Shown piece by piece: positions 1 through 12,723 of a DNA stretch of 64,000 nucleotides (positions are counted from its first letter, which is position 1; every line of letters starts with the position of its first letter). A program made the translations under genes and the position numbers. A model generated the notes under the pieces. The model did not search any database and was not told the origin of the DNA. It saw only the letters and a list, made by a program, of their open reading frames with translations. This DNA is from Persicaria tinctoria (Eukaryota > Streptophyta > Magnoliopsida > Caryophyllales > Polygonaceae): NCBI GenBank assembly GCA_037127255.1, contig JBANSL010000009.1, positions 27,306,475 to 27,370,474 of the forward strand. Direction: 5' to 3'.

Positions 1-655
1 AAACATAATGAAAGAAACTAACTTTAACATTAAATTAAAACTAAAACTTACAAAACCTTCCAATCTCTTCCTCCTTCTCTCCCACTCGGCTCCTCTCGAT
101 CTCTCTCTCTCTCTCCTCTCTCCTTGTGCCCCAAGACGACTTTGCTTGAATAAATTAAAATCAGCCCCCTAGGACTTTATTTATAGGCCACAATCATTGT
201 TATCCAAGGAATGAGCAAGTTTATCTCTATCTAAATCTATCTATCTATTTTCTAAGATAAATGTTTGATAAATAAAATAAATAAATATCTAAGGGAAATA
301 TGTCTAGAGTGGATAAATATCTTCCATCTTGATAGATCTTCACTTGATGTTGATAGAATTCACGTGACTTTGCTTGTAATTTGCAAGCAAATTGCAAGCA
401 TTGTTGATGAATGAGACAAGAAAGACAGATAACGTCAAGGATCAAAGACATAACCATTGTTGATGAATTGTAGGGAAAACTATCTCACCCATAATTATCA
501 CAAATTCACCATTATTACTTTTGTTGAGTTCATCTGCTTTGATATTCAATCACTTCTTGATATTGTGCGATTCTGATAGCGATTTGATAAACTCGAAAGG
601 TATTTTCTCTATGGGATCGACCCCTTACTATTCCAATATACTAGTTACTAGTTTA
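1..655 (-). mobile_element. LTR-retrotransposon terminal/leader remnant
   Basis: Read on the minus strand, this stretch has a TATA box (178-185 on the plus strand) followed by a CCTAGGGG-type motif and a pyrimidine-rich leader. The same order (AT-rich upstream with TAGATTTAGATAGAGATA, then TATAAATA, then CCTAGGGGCT) recurs on the plus strand at about 37,400-37,540, so both belong to one LTR family in opposite orientation. No LTR ends or coding domains are visible, and the left side is cut by the window edge. A LINE fragment begins at about 656. Gypsy-like is my guess; the family is not proven. Confidence 0.5.
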
Positions 656-2548
656 CTAGTTGTGTTGTTGGTTTGGGTTACTCTTTTTGGTCTTGTATAA
701 AGGTAACGGCATTCTGCACCACACCAAAAGGCAAATACCTTAGCCTGGCAGGAGGGATTACGCTCACTAAATCTTTCTTATCTTCCATTCCTGTTTACTC
801 TATGGCTTCGGTGATATTGTCGACTGATGCGTGTGCAAAAATTGACAAAATTTGCAGGAACTTCATTTGAGGCAGTTGTGAGGAGGAACGTCGCATGCAT
901 TTGGTGGGTTGGGATACCGTTTGCAGTCCTAAGGAGCTAGGTGGGTTGGGGGTTAGAGCCATTAAGGACCTTAACGTGGCTACAACTGGGAAATTGATGT
1001 GGCAGCTTCTTACTAGCAAGGAAGGTGAGGTCTGGAGTGACATTCTCCGAGCTAAATACACGCAGACACTGGCAGGTGGGGTGGGCGGTACCTCTCACGT
1101 GTGGTTGGGTATGCTTCATAGCTATTCGACGGTAGTTGCAGCGGGGGTTCGTTGGATCGTTGGTAATGGCGAGCTTGTCCGGTTTTGGTCAGACTTATGG
1201 ATAGGCGAACATCCTTTGTGGGAGGTCACCAATGTTAATCTGGATGAAAGCACCATGGAAAGGACTGTTAGGTCCTACTAGATAGCGCAAAGTGGATGGG
1301 ATTGGGGAGCCTTCCACAATTTGCTACCGACGAAAGTTCTAATGCGGCTAGCCTCTTTCGGGATTGATGAGACGGATGCTTAGGATGATAGGGCGAGCTA
1401 GGGTGCTACTCTGGATGGGGGATATTCCATTAAATCGGCATACGGGGTAGTAGCGAGGTAAGCTTTAATGACTCCCGGGTGTTTATTAAAATTAAGGGGC
1501 AAAAGGCGCCATAAAGGGTAAGGTGCTTTACATGGTTGGTGGTATGAGGGGCGATTCTCACGAACGAGGAGAGGGTACGACATCACCTTGCGGCAAATCA
1601 TTGTTATGCGGATTTCCCGGGATGCTCAGAATCTCTTCTCCACCTCTTTCGAGATTGTGGTAAGATTAGTGGACTTTGGCATGACGTCCGGGTTCCAGGG
1701 GCGTGTGCTGAGTTTTTCGTGGCACCCTTTGCCACTTGGATTCGATCCAACTTGTTAGTGGCAGCTGAGCACGCAGAAGGGGGGATTGGTCTAGTATGTT
1801 CGCGATGGCCTTGTGGTAGATATGGAGGTGGCGGAATGATAGAGTTTTCAATCAAAATAAGTGCACCATCAACCGAGCCTTGTTCATCAAGGCGAAGGCG
1901 AGAGAATATATGACGGCTTGGAGGAATGGTAGAGGTGAGAACCTGGCTACGGTGAAGCACCGGACAACCATCGTTTGGGAAAAACCTCCAGTCTGCTAGT
2001 TGAAGTTGAATCCGGATGGGTCGGTTTTCGGGGAGGGTGTTGCTAGTTCAGGAAGGGTCTTACGTGATGAGGTAGGGCAGTGGGTTGCGAGGTACGTTCG
2101 GTGTATCGGCTGCTGCACTGTCCCGACCGCGGAGCTATGGGGCTTGCTCGATGGTCTCCGCTTAGCTTGGGAGTGAGGTCACAAGAAGGTTATGGTTGAG
2201 GTCGACTCACAACTTGTGACAACACTTATCACGAAATGGGTGGATGGTTCTCACCCCCTCTCGAGCCTGGTTCACCAATGCTAGAGCTTTCTACCACGTG
2301 ACTGGGAAATCTAGTTACGCCATATCTTTAGGGAAGTGAATTTCGTTGTCGACTCCCGTGCGTCTCGTGCTCTTACTTTCGCGTTAGGATTTCATGTAAT
2401 TTTGGTTCCGCCTTTAGAGGTTGGGATGATTGTTGACGAGATGCTATGGGAAGGGCTACTCCCCATTTATTGCCTGTGTAGCCCTGGACATGTTTGTTTT
2501 GCTATCCGATGAGAGCATGCCTCTCACGTTTGCTGACAAAAAAAAAAG
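656..2548 (+). pseudogene. 5'-truncated LINE (L1-type) ORF2 3' fragment
   Basis: Translated pieces match the C-terminal part of plant LINE ORF2. First comes the region after the reverse transcriptase (KYLSLAGGITLTKSFLSSIP, then GWDTVCSPKELGGLGVRA at about 907-960). A zf-RVT-like stretch follows (about 1,515-1,665, FTWLVV, HLFRDCGK), then an RNase H-like domain beginning KLNPDGSVFGEG at about 2,004. It is dead: there is an in-frame stop at 868 where a Trp codon is expected, one near 1,546, and several frame changes. An A-run at about 2,540-2,548 fits the poly(A) tail. The missing 5' half is typical of incomplete target-primed reverse transcription. Confidence 0.8.
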
Positions 2549-3286
2549 ATGACTAATCAGGGACACATGTCGACAAAACAAAAGGCAGTCTATATTAAGC
2601 ATGACAAACCCAATTGTAAAGCACGACAATGCCCGATTCTTCTATATACAAATAAGAAAGAATATAAGGAAATACGTCATTTTTATAATATTTCCAGATC
2701 ACGGATAAGATAGAACATAAGTAAAAGCATCGTTTCGTCGAACCCCAATCGGTCGAGACACGATCGAGATCCGAGGAGCTATGATGATGCCATGAATTTA
2801 GGGTTAACTATTTACGATGATTCAACCAAAAGAAGATTATACAATCTTAATGGATAATCAAATAGGGGTCTCTCGCTATATAAATTAAATCCTAGAAGAA
2901 AGTTATATAAGAGGTGAAACCATATCGGAATACGACATATATATGTATAAACTATATCGATTGAAATAAACATTATACATATAACCCAATCAAAGCAAGT
3001 AAAGTCTTGCCCACATTGATTAGGAAAGGAAAGCAATATATATTGGCAAAAGCAAGCAACTCTTGATCCTCTCCCACATCGACAGTAAGGACCAAAGCAA
3101 GGAGGATACTCCTTCTATAAATAAAGACCAAAAGACAACGTAATAAGGATTGGTTCAGAGTGTTGTGATCGGCTTAGGCTGGTCCCTATCAAGCTTTTTG
3201 GTATTTCTCATAGCGGGATTTGCACTGAATTGTGTGCACCGAACCATGGAGAGCCGATAATCGATCGAGGGCGGACCGTACGAACG
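2549..3286. other. AT-rich intergenic stretch with snRNA-type promoter signature
   Basis: No gene is supported here. The notable signal is TCCCACATCG at 3,072-3,081, identical to the core of the plant snRNA upstream sequence element, followed after 34 nt by TATAAATA at 3,116-3,123. That is the spacing of Pol II-type plant snRNA promoters. The sequence downstream does not resemble U1, U2, U4 or U5 starts that I know. It could be a promoter relic or part of an LTR. Confidence 0.35.
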
Positions 3287-3763
3287 CACTACTAGGAAAA
3301 CGCAATTATAGACATCTGTTGTCAACAGATGTCTTTAAAAAAAAATTCCGATCTCTATGTGCGTGTAGTAAAAGATCAAACTTTTCACATCGGTTTTAAG
3401 CAGATGTCTTTTCTTGGTTAAAACATCTGTTTTATTTTTAATATAGATATAAATCAACCCCTCAACCTTGTTTATTACATGTTCAATTGTTATTAAACCC
3501 TCGTTATTTTTCATTTTAAAGCTTTTGAAGATGCTCGCAACAAGCCTAAATTTTACATTTACATCACTTTTTTTTAAAATAACTAATGTACTAAAACAAA
3601 ATAGACATCTTTTTTATTATATTGATTACATATATATTAATTTCATATTTATAATTTGTGATTTTATATTGGTTTCATATAACATACCACATGAAATTTG
3701 TAGACAGCCGATGTATTAACATGTTATAGACATCATTTTAGATTTTTATAAAGATGTTATTAG

Positions 3764-3765
<2 letters not shown>

Positions 3766-3835
<70 letters not shown>
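3766..3835. repeat. (TA)n microsatellite
   Basis: About 70 bp of uninterrupted TA dinucleotide, with shorter TA runs and the phrase ATCAATTTATATTAA repeated just downstream. Confidence 0.95.
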
Positions 3836-3837
<2 letters not shown>

Positions 3838-4137
3838 ATTTATATTAATTTATATATATATATATCAATTTATATTAACATTTGTGATGTAAAAATAAAT
3901 GTTACACATTGATTTAGATTATTTAGACGATGTCTATAATAATACTAGCATTTGTTTTTATGTAATGTTTCGATTTCATAGCTATTAAAACACTACACTT
4001 TTCATCTATAATTAGATGTTGTTTCGTTTGATATACAACACCCTTTGCTCATTAATCAACCTTTACAAATGTTTTACAACGGATAGATACTTTAAAGATA
4101 CACTTTTACAAATGAAGGGGACTTTTACAAAGGATAT

Positions 4138-4234
4138 GTATCCTTTAATGTCTTATTTGGCAGAAGATCATCAGCAAGAATATCTCTAGCTCCACAAACA
4201 CAGAGCGACTTAGAGATAATGCAGTCCCTCATAC
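4138..4234 (-). pseudogene. RBBP6/DWNN-type E3 ligase RING exon fragment
   Basis: On the minus strand, after a TTATTCAG splice-acceptor-like sequence, the frame reads MRDCIISKSLCVCGARDI followed by LADDLLPNKTLKDT. This is the second half of the RING/U-box region of plant DWNN-domain (RBBP6-like) E3 ubiquitin ligases, where C-x-CG and ADDLLPNKTLR are characteristic. Homology stops after KDT and no other exon is evident, so this is a single captured or stranded exon rather than a gene. It lies within the CACTA-type end, suggesting capture. The identification rests on recall of the family sequence. Confidence 0.6.
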
Positions 4235-4240
4235 CTGAAT

Positions 4241-5089
4241 AAAATGCAAGCAGTTGTTATAGATTAGATCCACAAAAATGTGAATACTTCATCACATCAA
4301 TCAAAGAAAAAAAATTTGAAACTTTTGTCATGAAATTCAAGCCAAAAGCTTCATTCACAGTTACAACATGTCAAAATTTAATCACAAGATGCAATAACCA
4401 ACTAGCCTTGGTCTAATGTAAACTGATTTACCTAACTAGACTGGATTTTGACATTATCTAGCTAAGAAGACCTACAATGAAAAGTGAAAACTAAACGGCC
4501 TGAAATGACCCAATCCAATCGATTGCCTCCTCAAGGTATATCTAGTTCATTGATTGTACAAAAATGTTTAGAAACTTCAGAAAAATGAGACGGATATCAA
4601 GTTCATACCTTGGGAAGGAAGGTTGGATTTCCCTAAAATTTCTATCCCGGAAATGCGATGGACAAATTTCTCGTGTCCGAAAGAATGTGAAAAGACGATA
4701 TATCATCAACGGTTTTTCTATCATATGTCATAAGAGCATAGGATAAGACTCTAAATTGAGAAACATTTCTTACTAAAAATATAAACGACCCCAAAAATCT
4801 AATTATAAAAGAAGCCGAATTAATTAAAATTTAAAAAACATTTTCAATATAGTGTTATTATGAAGATATAGGATAGAAAAATCGTACGGTAAGTAAAACT
4901 ATCCAAAACTTTTTTAAAAAAAAATTCCAAAATATTTTCTCCCCTTTTTTTAAAAAAAAGAAAACAATAAGTGAAAATAAAGGAAAAGGCATCGTGGTCA
5001 CTCTCTCTCTTCCACCCTGTCGGTTGTTTGTTTCCTCCGGAGCTCAACTCAGCCATGGCGGGCTGACATCTCCCCAGCTCACCTCCCCA
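4241..5089. promoter_or_regulatory. Upstream region of the AP5B1-like gene
   Basis: No coding sequence is recognised between the CACTA-derived end and the AP5B1 start. The last 250 bp are A/T-rich with runs of A, then a short CT-rich leader (about 4,995-5,030, CACTCTCTCTCTTCC), which is common in plant 5' UTRs. I cannot place a clear TATA box. Confidence 0.4.
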
Positions 5090-8000
5090 ATGGAGAAACC
5101 GCCTACGAGGCACCTCTCCGCTCAAGACTGGGACTCGCTCATTGACGACTTCCAGTTCGGCGGCCCCCGTCTCCGGCGATGGACCTCTCAGTTCACCCCC
5201 CTCTCTCTCCTCCTCGACCTCTCTCTCTCCTCCCTCACCAAGAAGGACTTCCCCTCCACTCTCAAGCTCAACATCCTTGTCTTCCTCCAGGAGTTCTCCT
5301 TCCTGCTCTTTTCCCCCGATGCCGGCGCCGAGCCCCGGATCTCCGTCTCCAAACTCATCGAAACCCTAACGCTTGTCATCCAATCCCCGATCGACGGCTT
5401 CTCCGTCACGTTCGCTCTCAAGGAGCAGATTCTCGTGTCCGCGACCTCCGTGGTCGTGACTTTCAGCGATGAGGACGATGACTGCGGGTTTTGTGACGTT
5501 GCGGCCGAGCTTGAGGGCCTCGTGGCGATTCTGATTGCGATTGTTAATCGGCCTAACCATGTCGTTGACCGCCAAACACGAGCTGTGGCCTGCGAGTGTC
5601 TGCGCGTGTTAGAGGAGAGATTCCCTGGCTTGTTGGCGGAGATTGCTGGGCATCTGTGGGCGCTGTGCCAGAACGAGAGGTCTCATGCCTGCCAGAGCTA
5701 CTTATTGCTGCTTCTTCAGGTAATCTATCATATTGTGGACAAAAAGTTGAATGTTCATTCTATTATTAGCATCTCGGTTCCATTGGTTCCCTTCAATGTG
5801 CCCAATTGGATGAGAAATGGTAATGATGGTTGGATTGGAAGTGATGCTGGAGAGCTATCAAGTTCGAATTTGAAAGAACTGAGGAGAGTTATGGCTTTCC
5901 TGCTGGAATGGACACAGGTGTTGACACCTTGTGGCGTGGTGGAATTCATGTCCATGGTGATGCCTGTGGCGATCGCACTTGAATTGCAGGTGTCATTGTT
6001 GAAGGTTCAGTTTTCAGGATTGCTTTACACCTTCAATCCCTTGCTGCAACATGTAGTGCTGATGATGTACTTGAATCTTCCGGGGGCGTTTGATGGCCAA
6101 GAGGGTGAGATTACAACACGTTTGATGTTGATATCAAGAGAACGGCAGCATAGACTGGTGTTTCGTTTGCTTTCCCTGCATTGGTTGTTGGGTGTTTTTA
6201 GAAAGGTTTTGGGTAATGATGCAGAGAGGAGTGGTATTGTTTCTTGCTATAGTTGTTACATCTACCCAAATGTGTTTGATCCTCTTGCATTGAAATCTTT
6301 GAAGCTGGATTTGCTCGCATATTATTGCTTCTCTCTGGAGAGGAGAGACATAGGGTTAGGGGAGTCTGTTCACGGGGAAAAGGATGCCGGACTCTTTGTG
6401 AAGTACTTTGAGGATTGTATTGTCTCTGTCTCTGGGTTTAAATGGTTGCCTTCTCAGAGCACAGAGACTGCCGTGACCTTTCGGACAATCCATAAGTTTT
6501 TGATTGGTGGGTTATATCATTCTTCTGCTGCTGACTCATCAACATCTAAAACTCTCATAGAGTCTACCATCTTTCGTACTATACAGGTATCTGTCTTTTA
6601 TGCACTCTCAAGTATTTCATCTTTGGTTCACTCTCATGAATAGCGTGCATATTTTCTCAATCATGAAAAGTTTTGTCCCTTTGGGTTATGTCTTGACAAA
6701 AGTGTTTGGATGAGTTTTTCTTTTCATCATTAGGTTGTTTCATTATACTGTGTGATATAGTGGTATGGCATCCCAAGCTAGATATTGATTAGGAGATCTG
6801 AGTCTTAAATAGAAGAATCACATATATAGCATTGGATATTGGATATGATAGGTGGTTATGAGAGAACTACTCCTCAAAAGCTAGCTGATGAGGTTGAAGA
6901 CCCATAATCCCATTTAAACCCCAACATTGACCTTTATATAAAGGGAATCATCAAGTCACATACCTTGGCAGTTGGCCCAAAACAGGATATTTTTTGACTT
7001 TTTGGTTTTTGAAAGCACTTCTCATTCTTTGAATAGATGGATTTTTTCCGGATTTCCAGTAACTGTCTATTCTCAGAGATCATATAGCTCTTTTCTTTCC
7101 AAGTAAAAGTAACGTTTTAGTCAAAGTCTAAGAAGTGTTCAAGTGTTAGAACCTTAAGTTCTTAACTCTATCTGAAATAGTACAAGCAGATGGCAAATAG
7201 CAGCGAACAAGGGAAAATAAATACCTTCAGAAAAATGAAGATAGTCTACTTATGGATCAACTTATAAGCTAATAATTAGGTTCTATGTTTCTTCAGAATG
7301 GGTTAGATGTTGGAGTCAGGTAGTGAGGTATTTGAATTTCCCATTCCCGTAACATTTTGGAGAGAGAAATCTTATTGAAATGGGCTTGTTCTTTGCCAAA
7401 ATGCTATTGTAATAAAAGTGCTAGCGGAGTTCCACGTACTAACGGCGATGTTGTCTTTGAGTTCTTCTTGAACTGCATACTGAATGCCATTTTAGTGTGG
7501 ATTTGTCATAGATCTGTGATCTGTGATCTGTCAAAGAGGCTTGTGGTGGCGTATTAATGGTTCCGATGGTATTATAGATTCTTTTCATCTTTATTCGTTA
7601 TTGTCATTTCCTGTTTCTCTCTCTCAAGTCTCAACAATGAATAAAGAATGAGAAATAGATCTTTAATTGTTGGAAATGGTTTGCAGGTTTTTATTTTTCC
7701 ATTGTTTCAATTTGTTTGAAAGTTTGTAAAAGGTTTCGAGATATATATGATGATATAATGATTTATATGGAAGTTTAATAATTCTTGGAGAGGTGACTAT
7801 AATTTATCGTATGACTACAAACGAAGTTCTGCTCGAGAAATAGGGACTTTTTATGTTTCAAGTCTTTAAGATAGAAGTACGTTTTCTAATGGTTATTACT
7901 CAGTCTTAGATTTTGGCCTTCAGAGTTCATAGTACTTTCAATTTTCAAAGTTATGATCCGTCTTAGGTTCTTACCTATTTTTGAAATGATTTTTAGATTT

Positions 8001-10545
8001 ACCTCCTTTTCTGTAGCTTCAGATCTTAAAAGTTATGACCTGCTAGAATATATCCTTCTATGTGAATAAATATTCTCACTGTAACTTGACAGAAGAATGC
8101 AAAGAAATATAATATATGGTGTACACTACAGTAAGTTTAATGCAGGGAAACTTAAATGCTTGGTTTTATGTTTCCCTTTAGCTACCGCACATCCGTTCAA
8201 GAATTCCTACCTGCTTGCTTATACCTGCATGTTAGTTTTTATTTGAAACCTTGCACAAAGAGAAATTCTCATGGCAGTTCTAAGTTTAAATTTCTAGAAA
8301 CCAGGAGACTTGACCTTCTTTTCAGCTTCCACTCTTCGTCCCAACTGAAGTGCAGTATTTATATTATTGTCATTTTTGTCCATGGTATTAATTTGATTTC
8401 CCCCCTGCAGAGCATGGTGGTGACCTTAATATCAGACTTCCAGAAGTTGGTATCTGTCGTTGTTGCTCTGGTTGATCGGTTGCTGCAATGCGAAAAGCAC
8501 ATCTTTTTGGGTGAAACTCTGCTGCTGACTTTTGATGAGAATTTGCTTCCTAAACTTACTGTCAGTTACAGATTATCTTCATACTTCCCAATAATTGACA
8601 GAATTTGCAAAAGTGGTACCATTTCTCCTCAGCGCTTGCTAGAACTCCTCAAGAAGTTCTTGTTTTTCCTTGTGAATGAACATGGTCCGGATAGTGGATT
8701 AAAATCTTGGTCTCAGGGGAGTAGAGTCCTCGGAATATGTAGAACAATGCTGATGCACCATCACAGCTCCAGATTGTTTATTCCACTTTCTCACCTGCTT
8801 GCATTTACTTCCCTTTATTTTCCTGATCTGGAGGTCCGAGATAATGCAAGGTACTGACTAGGAGTGGAGTATTTATACCAAATATTTAGTCCTGCATCTT
8901 TCTTCTTAGATGTGTGAGCTTTGTTTCTTGATAATGTGGATCTGCTTACAACATTTTTTCAACTAAAGCAAATTGTTTTTTTTTTTTTTGGTGAGCAGTA
9001 AAGCAAATTGTTATCCATTAGCTTTTGGGTTGCATTTGCTTACATATTTGTGTAATTTCCAGGATTCATCTGAGGATGCTAATCTGCATCCCTGGGAAGA
9101 AACTAAGGCAGATATTGAACTTTGGAGATCAACTCTTGGGCATCTCACCATCGCCACATGTAAATTCATTCTTCAATGTTGCTTCCCCTAGGCATTTTCA
9201 AGATCTCAGGAAATCTAAAAGTATTTCATCTTACATTCATCTTGAACGGGTGGTTCCACCACTAGTGAAGCAATCTTGGTCCTTATCTTTGCCAGACTTG
9301 GGTTTCAAGGCAGACAAATTGGCTGACACTGAAGACATCAAGGAGAGAGATGCCCGGAGAAATGAAAAAGACGATGATGGCCATGCTAATATTGAACTTT
9401 CTCCAGAAACTAGAAGAAGAGAGCAGCAATCGGAGCCATTGCGAGTAATGGACTCAAAGATCACAAGAATTTTAGAAATACTGAGGCAACATTTTTCATG
9501 CATTCCTGATGTTAGACACATTAGAGGACTCAAGATCAAAATATCATGTACATTGCGGTTCAAATCAGAGCCTTTCAAGCGCATATGGGGAGTTGATATT
9601 CCCGGTAATGATGACAGTGGGGTTGACATTCTTCCTGCCATCTATGCAACAGTGTTATCATTTTCATCCTCTGCTCCGTACGGAACTATTCCTTCTTATC
9701 ATATTCCGTTTCTTTTGGGTGAACCAACTACCAGCACCAATGATCATTCAAGTAACAAAGAGGTGTTGGATATTGTTCCAATTGAAGTGGATCAAAAGGA
9801 AAGTTTCAGGGCACCTGTTACCATTGAGTTAGAACCACGAGAACCGGTACCAGGCTTAGTTGATGTTGTAATTCAGGCAAATGCTGAAAGTGGTCAGATT
9901 ATTGATGGACAGCTTCAGAGTATCTCAGTTGGTATTGAAGACATGTTTCTTAAAGCTGTTGTCTCACCAGATGTTCCAGACAATCTGGTTCCTGGATATT
10001 ACTCGGACCTTTTTGATGCTTTGTGGGAGGCATGTGGTACCACTTCCAACACTGGACGAGAAGTGTTTATGTTGAAAGATGGAAAGGGGGCTGCAACAAT
10101 ATATGGAACCCGATCAGTCAAGCTGATCGAAGTGTCCTCTACCTTTGTTATCCATTCCATTGAGCAACATCTAGCACCATTTGTAGTGAGCGTGATTGGT
10201 GAACCTCTTGTGACACTTGTAAAAGATAGGGGCATCATCACAAACAGTACTTGGAAGGGTTACTTTGCAGGTTCAGCCCATGAATCCAGTGAGACAGTTT
10301 CTGACTACGATGAAAGGCCACTGTATTTGACCTACTTCAATGAAGCCGATTATAATGATAGACCGAGCAACATGGGCAAGACGAACATGGGTTCCTTCCA
10401 TGTCCTGGTATTTCTTCCACCAAGGTACCACCTCCTCTTTCAGTTGGAAGTCTCTGATGTTTTCACATTAGTTCGAATTAGAACGGATCATTGGCCATGC
10501 CTAGCTTACGTTGATGACTATCTTGAAGCCCTATTCTCTTCATGA
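5090..10545 (+). CDS. AP5B1: AP-5 complex subunit beta-1-like protein, three exons
   Basis: Large (beta) subunit of the AP-5 adaptor, a coat-like complex of late endosome trafficking. Model: exons 5,090-6,586, 8,411-8,850 and 9,063-10,545, with GT-AG introns of 1,824 and 212 bp; every junction keeps frame, giving 1,139 residues. That is close to the length I recall for the Arabidopsis protein At3g19870. Start chosen at MEKPPTRHLSAQDWDSLIDD because plant homologues begin with this kind of sequence; an in-frame ATG at 4,994 would add 32 residues. The N-terminal half is helical, Leu-rich and adaptin-like. Diagnostic plant stretches include LRMLICIPGKKLR, SPRHFQDLRKSKSIS and VDVVIQANAESGQIIDGQLQ. 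A charged linker (about residues 740-790) precedes the C-terminal domain. Intron 1 holds no recognisable gene. The copy looks intact. Both neighbours are transposons. Confidence 0.88.
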
Positions 10546-10893
10546 CAAACGGTTTTCTTTCCAGTATATGGTAATTTCATATACCCTTTTCCAGACGCAT
10601 AAGAATTTCAAATTCACATTCTTTTGTCCATGGAAAGAGATTCTTTCGGCATAGGAATAAGAGATGTAAATATCCATCCAGCTGATCCATTTTTTCCCCA
10701 GGGATGTTTACTGTATTAGAAATATGGGGCTTGATTGACCCATTTGTTATCTCAATGTTCTGGTCGGTAACTTCCCAAAGCAACTTTTGTTTGCCTCTGG
10801 GGTGTGAAGGAAATATGTAAAATCAGATCATTTCTGTTGCTTAACCTTCGGAACTTTCAAGGGGAAATTTCTTGTTGTCCAAGTACTATTTAT
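10546..10893. other. 3' flank of AP5B1-like gene
   Basis: About 350 bp containing the probable 3' UTR. Nothing else is recognised before the hAT-type element. Confidence 0.5.
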
Positions 10894-11661
10894 TAGGGCT
10901 GGCAAATGGTATGAAAATTACCATACCAACCACAAACCGACTATGTTGGTTACCACAAGTGTGGTAACCAACATGGCGGTAACCATCGTGGTGGTAACCA
11001 TGTGAATGTGGTACGGTAATGGTAATGAAATCTGAATACCATGGTTACCGAATATGTATATATTAATTTTTTTATTTAATGTTTTATCGTCATTACCTTT
11101 GAATTTTAAGTTTTGAATTTATATTTTGTGTTTTGATTTTGACCTAAATTGGTCATTTTTATTTTTTTCCACTAGAAACAGTAGGAACATTTTGAATGTT
11201 TGAAGACTTTGAACTTGTTTTATTTGAACTTGTAGAAACATTTTGAATGTCTGAACAATTGAACTTTGTTTGTTTCTTCAGGACTTTGAACTTGGTTGGT
11301 TTGAATTGGTTTGTACTTTATGTTGTGAACTTGATTTATTTGAACTTTTAAAAGATGGTAACCATATTATATTTTGTAACCATATTTTTTCGTTCGATAA
11401 CTTTGATGACCACAGAAAGATAGCAAAGGGGTTTCAAAAAAATACAAACAAAATTAAAACTAATTGGTAACCATGGTAATGTACCGATGGTAACCACAAA
11501 TCGTGGTTACCACATATGCGGTAACCACGACTTGTGGTTGGTACGTGGTATGAAAATTTGTGTTACCACAACTGGTGGTTACCACATGCGGTAACCACCA
11601 GTTTGTGGTTGGTACGTGGTAATCTCCATTTTTTTGTGGTAACCGTACCATGCCAACCCTA
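10894..11661. mobile_element. Non-autonomous hAT-type element, 768 bp
   Basis: Ends are inverted: left TAGGGCTGGCAAATGGTA, right (reverse complement) TAGGGTTGGCATGGTACGG. The flanks give a near-perfect 8-bp duplication, CTATTTAT at 10,886-10,893 and GTATTTAT at 11,662-11,669 (7 of 8 identical). About 250 bp at each end is packed with GGTAACC and GTGGTTACCAC motifs in both orientations, while the middle is plain AT-rich DNA. No transposase is encoded. TAGGG ends plus an 8-bp duplication fit the hAT superfamily. Confidence 0.75.
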
Positions 11662-12099
11662 GTATTTATATGTATGATATGATTGCTTAGCCTGCTTGTA
11701 AGACCACACTCATTGGACTCACCCTGTTGGGTTGAAGTGAAGGAATCAACAAATACAAAGGAATCGATCCACCATTATCAGATGCAAAGATGTACATTTC
11801 TAATAGAGATAAAGTACACATTGGATGGAACCGGACATAACACTCATTTTTTTACACAAACATTGCTTCAAGTTTTATACTCCATCAGAAATCTATTATG
11901 ATTAATTTATTTAAATTAAGAATGAAAACAGTCTTGATGATACCAATTTTATGTACTTTATATGGAGTTGGTAAAATAACTCTAACACCGTTCCGAAATG
12001 GCTTACGGGAAAAGACTTACGGGTAGTACCCAAAAGTTCTCCAATTCGAACTACAGATGACTGTGATCGCTTTTTATTTACAAATTCAAGTTAAAATAA
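11662..12099. other. Intergenic, nothing recognised
   Basis: AT-rich spacer between the hAT-type element and the large Mutator-like element. It ends with GTTAAAATAA at 12,090-12,099, the left copy of the Mutator target duplication. Confidence 0.6.
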
Positions 12100-12723
12100 G
12101 GGTAATTTGCACAAATATACACTTTTTTCATCCGGTTTGCACAACTACAACATTTTTAGAAAATTTGCAAGAATACCATATGTGGTATTAGTGCAAATAG
12201 GAGCGGCAATTTGTTTAGCCGGTTGCAGGTTGTCCCAAGGAGAGAGAGAGAGAGAGAGAGAGAGAAAGTCGGATGGGACATTGGATTGGGTGGGGGATTT
12301 TGGCGCCAAAATTGGAGAGAGGAGGTGAGGTGATGGGGAAGGTTTTCCCTCCATTTTTAATCTGTAATAAGAGAGGAGGAGAGAGGACATAATTTTCGGT
12401 GTTCCGGTGGAAATTAGAGCTGGAGAAGAAGGCCACCATTGGAGAAGAAACCATCCGCATTAAGGTCCAGTTGGTGAGCACGTGTCGGGCTCTTAATTCG
12501 TTCGTGTCCGTCTTCGTAAACTTCCGTGTCACAGAGATATCTGAGAAACCCTAATTCTAAGTTGCAATGGGTAGGCTTCTCTTCTATTTCTCCTCATGTT
12601 TCGTGAAGAGTAGATACCCATTACCAATGGTGTTGATCCGAGTTTTGAATTGCAGGTAAAAACGCGAAAGTATGTGTCACTCTCAACTTCACCTAACCAA
12701 CTGGTGTTGATATCCATGTCCAG

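Larger units (their letters stand above)
3287..4240 (+). mobile_element. CACTA (En/Spm-type) element left end, probably truncated
   Basis: Begins with CACTACTAGGAAAACGC, the typical terminal sequence of plant CACTA transposons, preceded by ACG, which could be one side of the usual 3-bp target duplication. Subterminal repeats follow: variants of AGACATCTGTT appear in both orientations between 3,311 and 3,440, and degenerate copies continue to about 4,020. A (TA)n tract interrupts it. I found no matching CCTAGTAGTG right end, so the 3' border is unknown. It contains a host exon fragment at 4,138-4,234. Confidence 0.65.

Noticed and set aside
4840..4860. AATATAGTG as the CACTA right end
   Set aside because: Only partly similar to the expected CCTAGTAGTG, and the flanking 3 bp do not match the left side.
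4994..5089. Upstream in-frame ATG extending AP5B1 by 32 residues
   Set aside because: The extension is low-complexity leader-like sequence; family members start at the MEKPP-type Met.
8156..8857. Open frame of 233 codons starting in intron 1 of the AP5B1-like gene
   Set aside because: Its first part lies before the CTGCAG acceptor at 8,410 and has no similarity; only the part from 8,411 is exon 2.
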